Shown here: in pieces, positions 8,285-16,886 of the stretch | Layout: each line of letters begins with the position of its first letter | Numbering within the stretch: position 1 is the first letter of the stretch | Source: Streptomyces altiplanensis | Lineage (GTDB): Bacteria; Actinomycetota; Actinomycetes; Streptomycetales; Streptomycetaceae | Assembly: GCA_003719395.1 (NCBI GenBank) | Contig: RHMC01000061.1 | Location: 1-37,986 of the forward strand | Length of the DNA stretch: 37,986 bases | Direction: 5' to 3' | Program-made: the position numbers and the translations under genes | The notes under the pieces: model-generated | The model's input: the letters and a program-made list of their open reading frames with translations, nothing else | Database searches by the model: none | What the model was told of the DNA's origin: nothing

Positions 8285-10073
8285 CGCGAGCTCTCGCTCG
8301 CCTCGGGAGAGGGTGCGGGAGCCGGTACGGACGGGGCGGAGCGGGGTGACGGAATCGCCCTGGGCAGCGGGGGCAGCGGCGACCTGAGCGCCCAGGCCGG
8401 CCGGTGGCCGCCGCTCTCGTCGGCCCCGCCCGCCCCGCCGCTTCCGCCGCTTCCGCCGCTTCCGCCGTTCACCGGCGCGGGCGTGCCGGCGGCCGGAGTC
8501 TCCGGTCCCGGCCGCACATCGGGCCTGCGCTCCGGGTGGTCGAAGTCCAGCCGTGCCCCGAGGGGCATCGTGGGCGGACCCAGCGCCGAGCGCATCGCCC
8601 GGCGCGCTCCGGACTCGCCGCCGTGCGGCCTTTCCCCGTCCGTACGGTCACCGCCGGGAGAGCCGGCCGCATCGCCGCCGGCCTCCGGGCCACTGTCAGG
8701 AGTCCCCTCGTCCGCGTCCGCGGACCCGGCAGCGGCGGGCGGCGCCGACCGCACCACCCGGTACAGCATCACACCCGCGACCGAGGCCACGACCGCCAGG
8801 CTGGAGATCTCCGCGACACCCGCCCCCACGAGCGTGGGCGGCAGCAGCAGCAGCGTCAGGCCGAGCACCAGGACGCACAGCCCGCCCTGGAGGTAGGCCA
8901 GCCCCGAGGTGCGGCTCTGGGCGCGCAGGACCGCGAAGTACACCTCTATGACGACACGCAGCAGCGCGCCGACGGCGAACCAGCGCAGCAGCGGGGTCGC
9001 GGCGTCCGCGTAACCCTCGCCGAACACGCCCAGGATGTAGGGGGCGCCGAAGAACAGGACGGCCGCGACCGGCAGCATGATGCGCGCCATGCGGCGCAGC
9101 GCGGCCCGGCAGTTCTGGGCGAGGGTGGACGGGTCGTGCGCGCCTTCCACGGTCAGCGAGGCGCCCATGTTGATCGCGAGCAGGTTGACCGTGCCGCCGA
9201 TGGTCGTGGTGATGTAGAAGTACGCGTTGTCCTCGGAGCCGACCTGCGAGGCGACGATCACCGGCACCGCGTAGACGACGGCCAGCGAGAACAGCGAACC
9301 GGTGTAGTCACCGGCCAGGAAACGTCCCATCTGCCGCAGCGTCGGCGGCTGCGCCGTGGCCTCGGTGGCCCTCACATGGCGCGGCACCAGGCGCCGGAAG
9401 ACCAGCCAGCCCAGCGGGATCACGGACACGGCGATCGTCCCGACCCACGAGACGAAGACGCCCGCGGTCGGCACGGAGGCCGCGATCAGGATCAGCAGCA
9501 CCAGCTTGACGGCGGAGAAGACGGTGTTGCCGACGGGCACCCACAGGGCGCTGCGCAGGCCCGTCAGCACCCCGTCCTGGAGCGTGAGCAACGACCAGGC
9601 GACGACGGCCAGTACGAACCCGAGGCCGTTCAGCGGGCCGTGCAGGAAGCTGTACGAAGGGCCCCACAGGCCGAGCGTGGACAGGAAGACCAGGGCTGCG
9701 CCCGCGACCACCACGGAGCTGCCCGCGTACGTCTGGAGGACCAGCCGCCCGGTCCTGCGCCCCGCCACCGGGATGAAGCGCGCCAGCGCCCCGGTGAGCG
9801 TCAGCGCGGCCAGGCCGGCCAGCAGCTTCATCGCGGCGAGCCCGCCGAACCCTGGCCGACTGCGGACTCCGAGTAGTACCGGGCCGCGGCCAGCCAGAAA
9901 CCCAGGCCGAGCAGCGCGCTGATCCCCGTGTTGAGCATCAGCGCGTAGGCGTTGCGGAAGAGCGGATTCCCGTCGCCCTTCCCCGGCAGGCGCAAACGGC
10001 GCCCGGACGGCGGCCGGTTCTCCGCCGCCGGGCTCTCGGCGCTCTCGGCCTGGGCGGTGGTCGTGTCAGACAC
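8285..10073 (-). CDS. Wzx/MVF-type polysaccharide flippase with Gly/Pro-rich tail (frameshifted)
   Basis: This is a MOP-superfamily exporter that would flip lipid-linked oligosaccharides across the membrane. It starts at GTG 10073, which overlaps the deacetylase stop. The first segment (NPLFRNAYALMLNTGISALLGLGF) and SESAVGQGSA are typical. One lost C near 9845 breaks the frame, after which it continues at MKLLAGLAALTLTGALARF with about 12 membrane segments to about residue 440. A cytoplasmic tail of more than 100 residues rich in Pro and Gly follows, including a GGSGGSGGSGG run near 8440-8470. As printed, this frame continues to 8062 and overlaps the next gene by over 200 bp, so a further frame break in the tail is likely. 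The end given here is the point where the next gene starts. A true fusion with the next protein is the alternative. Confidence 0.65.
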
Positions 10074-10866
10074 GGATTCTGCTTACCTTCCGGCCGGCCG
10101 CCCGGGCTCTGCGGACCATGGCGTATCCCTTGGTGAGGATCCGGTCCCCGGCGAAGTCACGGGCGATCGACCGGCCCTCCACCAGCCGCTCGAACTCCTC
10201 GATACCGGTACTGCGCTGTACGGTCACCCGTTCCAGGGCGTAAGGCCCCTGGCGCCGCTCGGCGAGCGCGTTGCCCACGGCGAGCGACTGCGCGAACCCG
10301 GCCTCGCGCACCGTACGGCGCACGCGCCGGCTGGAGTAGCCGTACGGATAGGCGAAGGAGACGGGCCGGGTGCCCACCTCCTCCGTGACGATCTCGCGGC
10401 AGCGCCGCGTCTCGAACCACAGCTCCTCGTCCGTGAGCTGGTCCATCTGCGGGTGGGTGTGGCTGTGGCCGCCGATCTCGGTTCCGGCGGCCGCGAGATC
10501 CCGCACCTGGTCCCAGTCCAGCATGGTGTCGAGAGGCGGGCCCCCGTCGGCGTACGGGCCGCGCAGCCAGCCCGTCGAGACGAACAGGGTGGCCGCGAAA
10601 CCGTGCCGGGCGAGGGCGGGGAGGGCGTGCCGGTGCACGCCCTCGTAACCGTCGTCGAAGGTGATCAGCACCGGCCGCCCCGGCAGCGTGCCGCCGCCCC
10701 GCCAGGCCGCGCCCAGCTGCGCCGTGGTGAGCGGGGTGAAACCGCGCGCGTCGAGCAGTTCCATCTGCTCGGTGAACGCCTCGGGGGAGACCGAGAGGCC
10801 GTACGTCGCCTTCGAGGGCCGGTGCCCCACCGCGTGGTACATCAGGATCGGTACCGGCCCGTTCAC
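10066..10866 (-). CDS. Polysaccharide deacetylase, NodB/CE4 family
   Basis: The protein has 266 residues and would remove N- or O-acetyl groups from a sugar polymer or its lipid-linked precursor. CE4 motifs are visible: TFDDGY at 69-74, HSHTHP at 134-139 (metal triad Asp72, His134, His138) and FAYPYGYSSRRV near 170. There is no signal peptide; the protein starts with MNGPVPILMYH, as in other polysaccharide-locus deacetylases, so it may act in the cytoplasm or leave by another route. The stop overlaps the flippase start (10066-10073) and the start overlaps the upstream GT2 stop (10863-10866), which shows tight coupling. The frame is intact. Confidence 0.88.
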   Translation of the reverse strand: MNGPVPILMYHAVGHRPSKATYGLSVSPEAFTEQMELLDARGFTPLTTAQLGAAWRGGGTLPGRPVLITFDDGYEGVHRHALPALARHGFAATLFVSTGWLRGPYADGGPPLDTMLDWDQVRDLAAAGTEIGGHSHTHPQMDQLTDEELWFETRRCREIVTEEVGTRPVSFAYPYGYSSRRVRRTVREAGFAQSLAVGNALAERRQGPYALERVTVQRSTGIEEFERLVEGRSIARDFAGDRILTKGYAMVRRARAAGRKVSRIRV

Positions 10867-11893
10867 CGTGTCTCACCTCGTGCATGCGGTCTTCCCGAGG
10901 CCGGGAGGGCTACGGAGGGCGCGCCCGGCACCGAGAACGAGCTCCCGTTCCTGCGGGCCCGGACGCTCCCGAGCACATACCCCCCCGCCGCAGCCGCCAC
11001 TCCCACCACAATGGCCCCGGCCCGGCCCGCGCCGCCCGGCCGCCCGAGGGCCGCGTCGCGCAGCCCCCGGGCGACACCGGCGGGCAGTACCCGTGTCGTG
11101 TAGCGGCGCTCGGACTCAAGTCCCTTGCCCGCGCCCACACTCCGCGCCACGAGCGCCTTCGACAGCCCCTCGGCGTAGGTCCGCGTACGGAAGTAGCCGA
11201 AGCGCTCCCGGACGGCCGGAACCTTGTGGTGGATCACCGAGCGGTCGTCGATCAGCAGCACCGCGTCCGGCATGGCCCGGGTGAGCCTGATGCACAGCTC
11301 CGTCTCCTCGCAGCCCAGCGGCCGCTTGTCGCCGTCCCTGCCGATGCCGGTGGCGAAGCCGCCCGCCACGTCGAACGCCGACTTGCGGAAGGAGGCGTTC
11401 CCGCCGAGGACGTTGCGGACCCGCACCCGTCCGGGCGGCAGGCCCCTGTACGTACAGCCGACGACCCAGTCGAACTCCTCGGGGAACCAGTCCGGCCTGC
11501 GGCCGGACGCCCAGGCGGGTAGGGTCCGGCCCCCGACGGCCATCACGCGCGGATCGTCGTACCCCTCGGCGAAGTGCAGCAGCCAGTCGCGCTCGGCCAC
11601 GGCGTCGTCGTCGAGCTGAAGGCGACGATCTCGCCGCGGGCCGCGGCGATGCCGGTGTTGCGGCCCGCGGAGAGGCCGCGGGGGCCCGCGTTGGCGAGCA
11701 CCCGCACCTCCTCCAGGCCGTTCCCGTACTCCTTGCCGAGCCGCTCCAGCAGCGCCGGGTTGTGGTCGACGACCAGCAGCGTCTCGGCGGCGGGCCGCGA
11801 CTGGCGGCGCACCGAGCCGACCGCCGCGAGGATGTCCTCCCAGCGGTCCTCGGTGTACACGCAGACCACCACCGAGATGTCCAGGTGGCTCAA
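10863..11893 (-). CDS. Glycosyltransferase family 2 (one frame break)
   Basis: This GT-A glycosyltransferase has about 343 residues. The N-terminus SVVVCVYTEDRWEDI is the usual nucleotide-binding strand, followed by RGLSAGRNTGIAAARGEIVAF. The metal-binding acidic motif LDDDAVAERDW is split by a lost base near 11615. It then continues with RNVLGGNASFRKSAF and GCEETELCIRL, which carries the ED-type catalytic acid. The C-terminus has a hydrophobic Ala/Gly segment (AGAIVVGVAAAAGGYVLG) that could tether it to the membrane. The start is probably TTG at 11893: it lies a short distance after GGGGAGAGG and overlaps the upstream stop (TTGA). Donor and acceptor sugars are unknown. Confidence 0.75.
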
Positions 11894-12708
11894 GACACCT
11901 CTCCCCGGCTGGCGCCGGGCGCGAAGGCCGGCGGGCGACGGCGTCCGGTGCGCCGCTTCCCCTGCTCCTTCAGGATCACTCTGAGGACGCGGAGCCCGTC
12001 CCGCACGGCGCTGAGGTTGCTCATGCCGTGGATGCGGACGTACTCGTGGCTGGGGATCTCCTGCACCCGCAGGCCGGCCTTGACCACCCGGATGTTCATC
12101 AGGGTCTCGACCTCGAAGCCGGTGCAGTCGAGGTCGATCTTGTCGAGGCAGTGGCGCCAGAAGGCGTTGTAGCCGTAGCACAGGTCCGTGTAGCGGGCGC
12201 CGAACTTGGCGTTGACCACGGAGCACAGCACCCGGTTCCCGAGCTTGCGGATCGGCGTCATGTCGTCCGTGCCGCCGCCGTTGGCGAAGCGCGAGCCCTT
12301 GGCGAAGTCGGCCCCCGAGACGAGCGCCGACACGTAGCTGACGATCTCGTGGCCGTCGGCCGAGCCGTCCGCGTCGACCATCACGATGATCTCGCCGGTG
12401 CTGGCGGCGAATCCGCTGATCAGTGCGTCGCCTTTGCCTTTTCCGCGCTGCTTGACGACCTTGATTCCCGGCCAGAGATCACGGGCCACCTGAACGGTGT
12501 CGTCGGTCGAATTCCCGTCGACCAGGATCACTTCGTGGATCCAGTCGGGGAGTGTCTTGAAGACGTACGGAAGATTCTCCGCCTCATTCATGGCGGGGAT
12601 CACGACGCTCACGGGCGGTGCTATGGCGAGATGCGAAGAGATGGGCCGGTAGCTGCCGGGTAGGAGTGGATCTTGCCCCTCGATCGCAGGGCGGAGGAAT
12701 GAGCTCAT
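11890..12708 (-). CDS. Glycosyltransferase family 2, DPM1/dolichol-phosphate-mannose-synthase-like
   Basis: This intact GT-A enzyme of 272 residues would move a sugar from a nucleotide donor to a polyprenyl phosphate or to the growing repeat unit. It shows SVVIPAMNEAENLPYV (33-48), VILVDGNSTDDT (60-71), KGKGDALISGF (90-100) and the metal-binding MVDADGSAD motif (110-118). LCYGYNAFWR and GFEVETLMNIR, which is characteristic of this subfamily, follow. ATG 12708 is chosen because GAGGGA stands about eight bases upstream; a longer in-frame start at 12810 lacks support. It is the first gene of a tight minus-strand run (GT2, GT2, deacetylase, flippase, membrane protein). Confidence 0.85.
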   Translation of the reverse strand: MSSFLRPAIEGQDPLLPGSYRPISSHLAIAPPVSVVIPAMNEAENLPYVFKTLPDWIHEVILVDGNSTDDTVQVARDLWPGIKVVKQRGKGKGDALISGFAASTGEIIVMVDADGSADGHEIVSYVSALVSGADFAKGSRFANGGGTDDMTPIRKLGNRVLCSVVNAKFGARYTDLCYGYNAFWRHCLDKIDLDCTGFEVETLMNIRVVKAGLRVQEIPSHEYVRIHGMSNLSAVRDGLRVLRVILKEQGKRRTGRRRPPAFAPGASRGEVS

Positions 12709-13061
12709 GAGTCTTTTCCCTCTCCACCGGTGGACCGCCCGCCCCCGGGCGTCCGGATGAGTTTCCGGTTCGAAAGGGGGGTTCTCACCCGGCCCATGAC
12801 GGCATGCCACTCCGTACTGGACGAGCGAGTCGGTACTGCTGGTCGCGCGGCCCGCGACTCGGCACAGTTGTGGTCACCGAGCACGGCACCCCCCTACCGC
12901 GCTTCGCTCCGGTCCCCATCGCGACGCTTGAGCCCTCCCCTAGAGCCGCTCTGCATGATGGACCGATGCGGGTGGATGTACGACGGTATTGATGATGGGA
13001 ACTGTAGGGCAAGACCGGGAACCCGGCCCTGCTTTTTGTGTTTTCGGCCACACGTCGACGG
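12709..13061. other. Intergenic region upstream of the GT2 operon
   Basis: This 353-bp gap lies between two minus-strand genes. No conserved coding sequence is visible in any frame. It should hold the promoter of the GT2-deacetylase-flippase run, but no convincing -35/-10 pair could be picked on the minus strand. The right end carries a terminator-like structure that works on the plus strand. Confidence 0.5.
13006..13042 (+). terminator. Rho-independent-type terminator pointing right
   Basis: AGGG (13006-13009) pairs with CCCT (13027-13030) around an inner CCGG stem, and the sequence continues GCTTTTTGTGTTTT, a U-rich run that is rare in this GC-rich DNA. The U run is on the plus strand, yet both flanking genes are on the minus strand. 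Confidence 0.55.
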
Positions 13062-14171
13062 TCACATACGGAACCGTCCCGATCGGAATTCGCCGATCCG
13101 TTTGAGCAGCCTGTCCGCGGGTTCGAACAGTTCCGGCCGTTCGACCACGGTATTGCGCAACGCCCGGACCGGAGCGCGGCGCGCCCAGTGCCCGAGTGCG
13201 ATGGGGTGACGTCGCATCACCCAGCCCTCCGAGACCGTTATTTCGCGGGTCTTGAGGGAATCCTTGTACTGTTTCTGGCCGCGTCCGAGATCGATGTACG
13301 CGATGCCTTCCGCGGCGGCGGCTTCGGCGATACGCAGGTGCATCAGCAGGCCGGGCGAGAATTTCGCGAACTCCGGATCGTAGGCCGGGAACCAGCAGCT
13401 GATGATCCTCTCCGAACGCGGACCGAAATGCGCGGCGATCGGCCGGCCGTCCGCGTAGAGCACCGAGAGCAGGCCGCTGAAGGAGTCCGTCCGGGTGTGG
13501 AACAGGTGTTCCACGAGCCCGGTGATCCAGGGCTGGGTGAAGCGGTCGCTGCGTCCGGTCCTGCGGTACTGCGCGGACTTCCAGCGCATCAGCGTGCGCA
13601 GTACCGCCGGATCGCGCTCGTCGTGCACGTACCTCAGCTCGTCGACCGTACGCAGCAGTCTGCGCTCCTTGAGGAGGGTCGACTTGATGAACTTCGGCGA
13701 GTTCTTCCGCAGGTGCGCGAGGTACGCCTCGTAGCCGTCCTGGACGTCGATCACGGGTGAGGCGAACGAGCCCGTGGCGCCGGCCTCGAACGGCTCCTGC
13801 CCCTGCGCCAGATGGTCGAACTCCCACAGGGCGAGCCCGCACGCCCGCAGCAGCTCCTGCGCGTCCCACGCGAAGCCGGGTCGGTGCACCAGGCCCTGAC
13901 TGTCGGAGACCCCGAGGCCGACGGCCCGGCCGACGCCGGTGGCGGATCTCTGGTGCGGGAAGAAGGCCGCGGGCTCACCGCCTTCGCGTACGACGGCTAT
14001 GCGCACCCCGCGCCGGTACCGGCCGACGGCCAGTGCGAACTCCGGGGAGAGGAAGGGGTTCGCCAGCTCCGGCGAACCGTGGAGGTGGGCCTTGGACTGC
14101 AGTGCGGTCCAGGCCGCCCGGTCGGCGGCGCTGAGCTCGCCGGGGCGGTGCACGCCGATGTCGAGGTCCAT
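13062..14171 (-). CDS. GNAT N-acyltransferase, FemAB/CelD (BioF2-like) type
   Basis: This intact protein of 369 residues belongs to the same broad family as the one at 1156-2344. It has two acyltransferase lobes. The N-terminal part holds NPFLSPEFALAVGRYRRG and the C-terminal part holds SPKFIKSTLLKERRLL, GRPIAAHFGPRSER and IDLGRGQKQYKDSLKT, the last being a hallmark of these polysaccharide-locus acyltransferases. ATG 14171 is chosen because the upstream membrane-protein stop (TGA) lies one base before it, so the genes are coupled; a longer frame from 14276 reads through that gene. It probably adds an acyl group to a sugar intermediate in the cytoplasm. The acyl group is unknown. Confidence 0.78.
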   Translation of the reverse strand: MDLDIGVHRPGELSAADRAAWTALQSKAHLHGSPELANPFLSPEFALAVGRYRRGVRIAVVREGGEPAAFFPHQRSATGVGRAVGLGVSDSQGLVHRPGFAWDAQELLRACGLALWEFDHLAQGQEPFEAGATGSFASPVIDVQDGYEAYLAHLRKNSPKFIKSTLLKERRLLRTVDELRYVHDERDPAVLRTLMRWKSAQYRRTGRSDRFTQPWITGLVEHLFHTRTDSFSGLLSVLYADGRPIAAHFGPRSERIISCWFPAYDPEFAKFSPGLLMHLRIAEAAAAEGIAYIDLGRGQKQYKDSLKTREITVSEGWVMRRHPIALGHWARRAPVRALRNTVVERPELFEPADRLLKRIGEFRSGRFRM

Positions 14172-14172
14172 G

Positions 14173-14584
14173 TCAGGAGGTCCGCCTTCTCGCCGTGGGG
14201 CCGCCGGGGCGCCGTACCCGTACCCGTGCCCGGGCCAGCGCCAGGAGGAAGAGCAGGGCGCTGATCGCGCGATCACGCGACCCCGCCCCTGATCGACCAG
14301 ATGTGCGTGGCCAGCATCGTCTGGGCGACCAGCAGGTTGAGCGCCACCGCTCCCGCCGCCGATGCCACCAGGCGGCCCAGTGGTTCAAGGCCCCGGAGTC
14401 CCGCGGCCACGGCACAGGCCGGTGCCACGATCAGGAAGAAGAGAGTGAACGGCGCGCGAAGCGGCGATGCCAGGTCGGCGAGCGCCAGGACGGCGCCGAC
14501 CGCCGATACGGCGAGCGCCGCGCCCGCGAGAACGGGCAGCGAGTCCGTGACAGCAGTTGATGGATCGTTGCCGATGGCCTGCAT
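14173..14584 (-). CDS. Small polytopic membrane protein (frame break near the 3' end)
   Basis: The protein has about 137 residues with four hydrophobic segments: LPVLAGAALAVSAVGAVLAL, APFTLFFLIVAPACAVAAGL, LVASAAGAVALNLLVAQTML, and a last one (ISALLFLLALARARVRVRR) reached only after a frame change near 14275-14290. In the restored frame the stop at 14173 lies one base from the ATG of the acyltransferase. ATG 14584 (MQAIGND) is chosen; the SD-like GGGGGG is weak. No known domain was recognised. By position it may be an accessory of the polymer export machinery. Confidence 0.5.
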
Positions 14585-14694
14585 TGGCGACTTTGCCCCC
14601 CGACGCGCCGGATGCCGGGCTTCAATGTCGCTCAGTCCACTCGGACGCGTCAAGGACGCGGAGAGGTCGTGCGGAAGATCCTCCGCCAAAGTTC

Positions 14695-14724
14695 TTGGCA
14701 TGCACACTTCCGGTGAAGTAGGGG
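14695..14724 (+). promoter_or_regulatory. Candidate sigma-70-type promoter of the lipase gene
   Basis: TTGGCA (14695-14700), an 18-bp spacer and TAGGGG (14719-14724) lie 46 bp upstream of the lipase start. The spacing fits a vegetative promoter. Confidence 0.4.
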
Positions 14725-14769
14725 GACTGCTACGACAGTTGAGGCGGAAATCCTGCTAAGGGAGGTTCC

Positions 14770-15578
14770 ATGAAACTGTCCCGAATCGTGGCGTTCTCAT
14801 CCTCACTGCTGCTCGCCGCCCGCGCCGCCCTCACCGGGGCGGGCGCGGCGCACGCGGCCGAACAGGCCGAACCCCCGGACTATGTGGCTCTCGGCGACTC
14901 CTACTCCTCGGGTGTCGGGGCCGGCAGCTACGACAGCGCCAGCGGCGCCTGCAAGCGCAGCACGCGTGCCTACCCGGCCCTGTGGGCGGCGTCCCATTCA
15001 CCCTCGACGTTCGCGTTCACCGCTTGCTCGGGCGCTCGTACGGGTGACGTGACAGCCGGTCAGCTCGGACCGCTCAACGCCTCGACCGACCTCGTCTCCC
15101 TCACCGTCGGCGGCAACGACGCCGGCTTCGCGGACGTCATGACGACGTGCGTGCTCCAGTCCGAGTCCACCTGCCTGGCCCGGATCGCCGAGGCGCGTGC
15201 CTACGTCGACACCACCCTGCCCGGCAGGCTCGACTCCGTGTACTCGGCGATCCGGGCGAAGGCCACCGCGGCGCACGTCGTCGTGCTCGCTACCCCCGTT
15301 TCTACAAGCTCAGCGGCAGCTGCATCGCCGGGCTCACCGAGAGGGAGCGTGCCGCGATCAACGGCGCCTCCGACCACCTCAATGCCGCCACCGCCAAGCG
15401 CGCGGCGGACCACGGCTACACCTTCGCGCAGGTGACCGAGGCCTTCACCGGCCACGAGATCTGCTCGTCGGCGCCGTGGCTGCACAGCGTGAAGTGGTCC
15501 AACATCGGCGAGTCCTACCACCCCACCGCGGCAGGCCAGTCGGGCGGCTACCTGCCCGTCTTCACCTCCGCTGCCTGA
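14770..15578 (+). CDS. Secreted SGNH/GDSL lipase-esterase (one frame break)
   Basis: This extracellular esterase or lipase has about 268 residues. It begins with a Sec-type signal peptide (MKLSRIVAFSSSLLLAARAA to AHAAEQ). The catalytic Ser lies in block I ALGDSYSSGVGAG (about residues 41-53), block III is VGGNDAGF (about 115) and block V with the Asp/His pair is SYHPTAAGQSGGY near the C-terminus. Cys residues are spaced as in the Streptomyces lipase family. A single G lost near 15293 splits the frame; in the restored frame the strand reads VVVLGYPRFYKLSGSC. A strong ribosome-binding site (AAGGGAGG) precedes ATG 14770. It diverges from the small membrane protein gene and is not clearly part of the polysaccharide locus. 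Confidence 0.85.
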
Positions 15579-15650
15579 CCTGCACCTCCGCCGTTTCGCC
15601 GGCCGGGTAGGAGGCTCCGTCCGCCGGGGCCGGGGTCTCCTGCTCGCAGG

Positions 15651-16314
15651 TCACCGGGAACGGCACGAACCGCCCTCGACCACGGCGTACAGCAGCACCC
15701 CGAGCGACCACAGATCCGACTCCGGCCCCGGCCTGCGCCCCATGGCCCGCTCCGGTGCGAGGAATCCGGGCGATCCGATCAGCTCGCCGGTCATCGTGAG
15801 GGCCGGGCTGCCCTCGACCGCCGCGATGCCGAAGTCCGTCAGTACGACACGGCCGTCATGGGCGATCAGCACGTTGGCGGGTTTCACGTTCCGGTGCGGT
15901 ACGCCCGCCGCGTGCGCCGCGCGCAGGGCTGCCAGGACCTCGGCGCCGATCCGGGCGGCCCGCTGCGGCGGAAGCGGTTCGTCCGCGCCCAGTACGTCGG
16001 AGAGCGACAGCCCGCGCACCAGCTCCATCACGATCCACGGGCGGCCCTCCTCGGCCGCCACGTCGTACACGGTGATCACATTGCGGTGCGCGACGCGGGC
16101 GGCCGCCCATGCTTCGCGCGCGGTCGTGCGTACAGCCGCTGTACGTCGGTGGAGCCGAGCCAGGACGGCGCCCCGACCTCCTTGACCGCGACCTGGCGGC
16201 CCAGGGCGTCGCGCGGGCGCGCCATACGACGCCCATGCCGCCCTCGCCCGGCGGTGCCGGCAGGCGGTAACGGCCCGCGACCACCCGCTGCACGTTGCCC
16301 GGCTGTTCACTCAC
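15651..16314 (-). pseudogene. Serine/threonine protein kinase, truncated, with HRD changed to HRN
   Basis: The N-terminal two-thirds of a Hanks-type kinase can be read: GEGGMGVVWRA, VAVKEV with its Lys, AAARVAHRNVITVYDV, WIVMELVRGLSLSDVL, then HRNVKPANVLI, LTDFGIAA and LAPERAMG. It stops at LLYAVVEGGSCRSR, so the rest of the C-lobe and the membrane and sensor parts are missing. Two frame changes are needed, near 16145 and near 16210. The catalytic-loop Asp is replaced by Asn (codon at 15888-15890), which would abolish normal phosphotransfer. GTG 16314 has a good AGGAGG site. Because of the combined truncation and active-site loss this is read as a decaying gene. It converges with the lipase gene. 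Confidence 0.7.
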
Positions 16315-16594
16315 TGGCCGGCCTCCTGCCCGCAGTGAAGCGGCATCACGGCAGAAACACTCAAAGATAGCTCAACTCAAGCCATATGCGGCCCTCTTGG
16401 ACTTCAATCCGCCCGTTCGAGGGGCCGCAGTGCGTAAACTGTCCAACTCGCCCTGGAATCAGATGTATTCGGAGAGTGACCGTCAACACCCGTACTGCGG
16501 TGGTGAATCACATGGGCGGGATACATGTGTGTCCGGACGGGGGGATAGGGTTAACCTGCCCGGGCCGGGTGCCCTCGTACGGGTGGGGAGTGAC
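16315..16594. other. AT-richer regulatory gap
   Basis: This 280-bp divergent region between the kinase remnant and the 87-residue protein is noticeably richer in A/T than its surroundings (for example AAAGATAGCTCAACTC near 16362). No coding sequence is convincing. GGGGATAGGGTTAAC near 16541 gives a TAGGGT -10-like element for the right-hand gene, without a clear -35. Confidence 0.4.
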
Positions 16595-16858
16595 ATGGAA
16601 CAGATAACGGTGCGCAGCAGGCCTCGAGTGCCTGCGATCACATGCGGGAGCAGCGCGACCAGCTCGCGCCTCGACCGCCATCTCGCGGTGCTCGGCGGAC
16701 CAGCCGTGCCGCACGGTGAAACGGCCGAGGCGACCCTGTTGATGCGCGAGCTCACGTCACGTGATGTCGCGCACTCGCGGACGGGCAGGGGCGCGCGCGT
16801 CTCGCTCTTCGCCCCGCTGCGGCGGCTGCGTCGCTCGCTCTTCGGCAGCCGCCACTGA
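16595..16858 (+). CDS. Small basic protein, 87 residues, function unknown
   Basis: The start ATG 16595 has GGTGGGGAG directly upstream, and the frame is intact with strong third-position G/C bias. The protein reads MEQITVRSRPRVPAITCGSS, then TSSRLDRHLAVLGGPAVP, a central MRELTSRDVAHSRTGRGAR and an Arg-rich end (FAPLRRLRRSLFGSRH). There is no signal peptide or membrane segment. The basic amphipathic tail could bind nucleic acid or membrane, but this is only inference. I do not recognise the family. It converges with the CoA-transferase gene 28 bp away. Confidence 0.6.
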   Translation: MEQITVRSRPRVPAITCGSSATSSRLDRHLAVLGGPAVPHGETAEATLLMRELTSRDVAHSRTGRGARVSLFAPLRRLRRSLFGSRH

Positions 16859-16886
16859 CACGGGCGGACCGGAGTCGCGGACGCGC

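Noticed and set aside
8430..8475. Tandem repeat encoding GGSGGSGGSGG as a possible repeat element or CRISPR-like array
   Set aside because: It is an in-frame codon repeat of a flexible protein linker with no spacers and no cas genes nearby.
15579..15650. Terminator between the convergent lipase and kinase-remnant genes
   Set aside because: ACCTGC and GCAGGT arms exist but are 62 nt apart, and the inner GC pairing is ambiguous, so no single structure is convincing.
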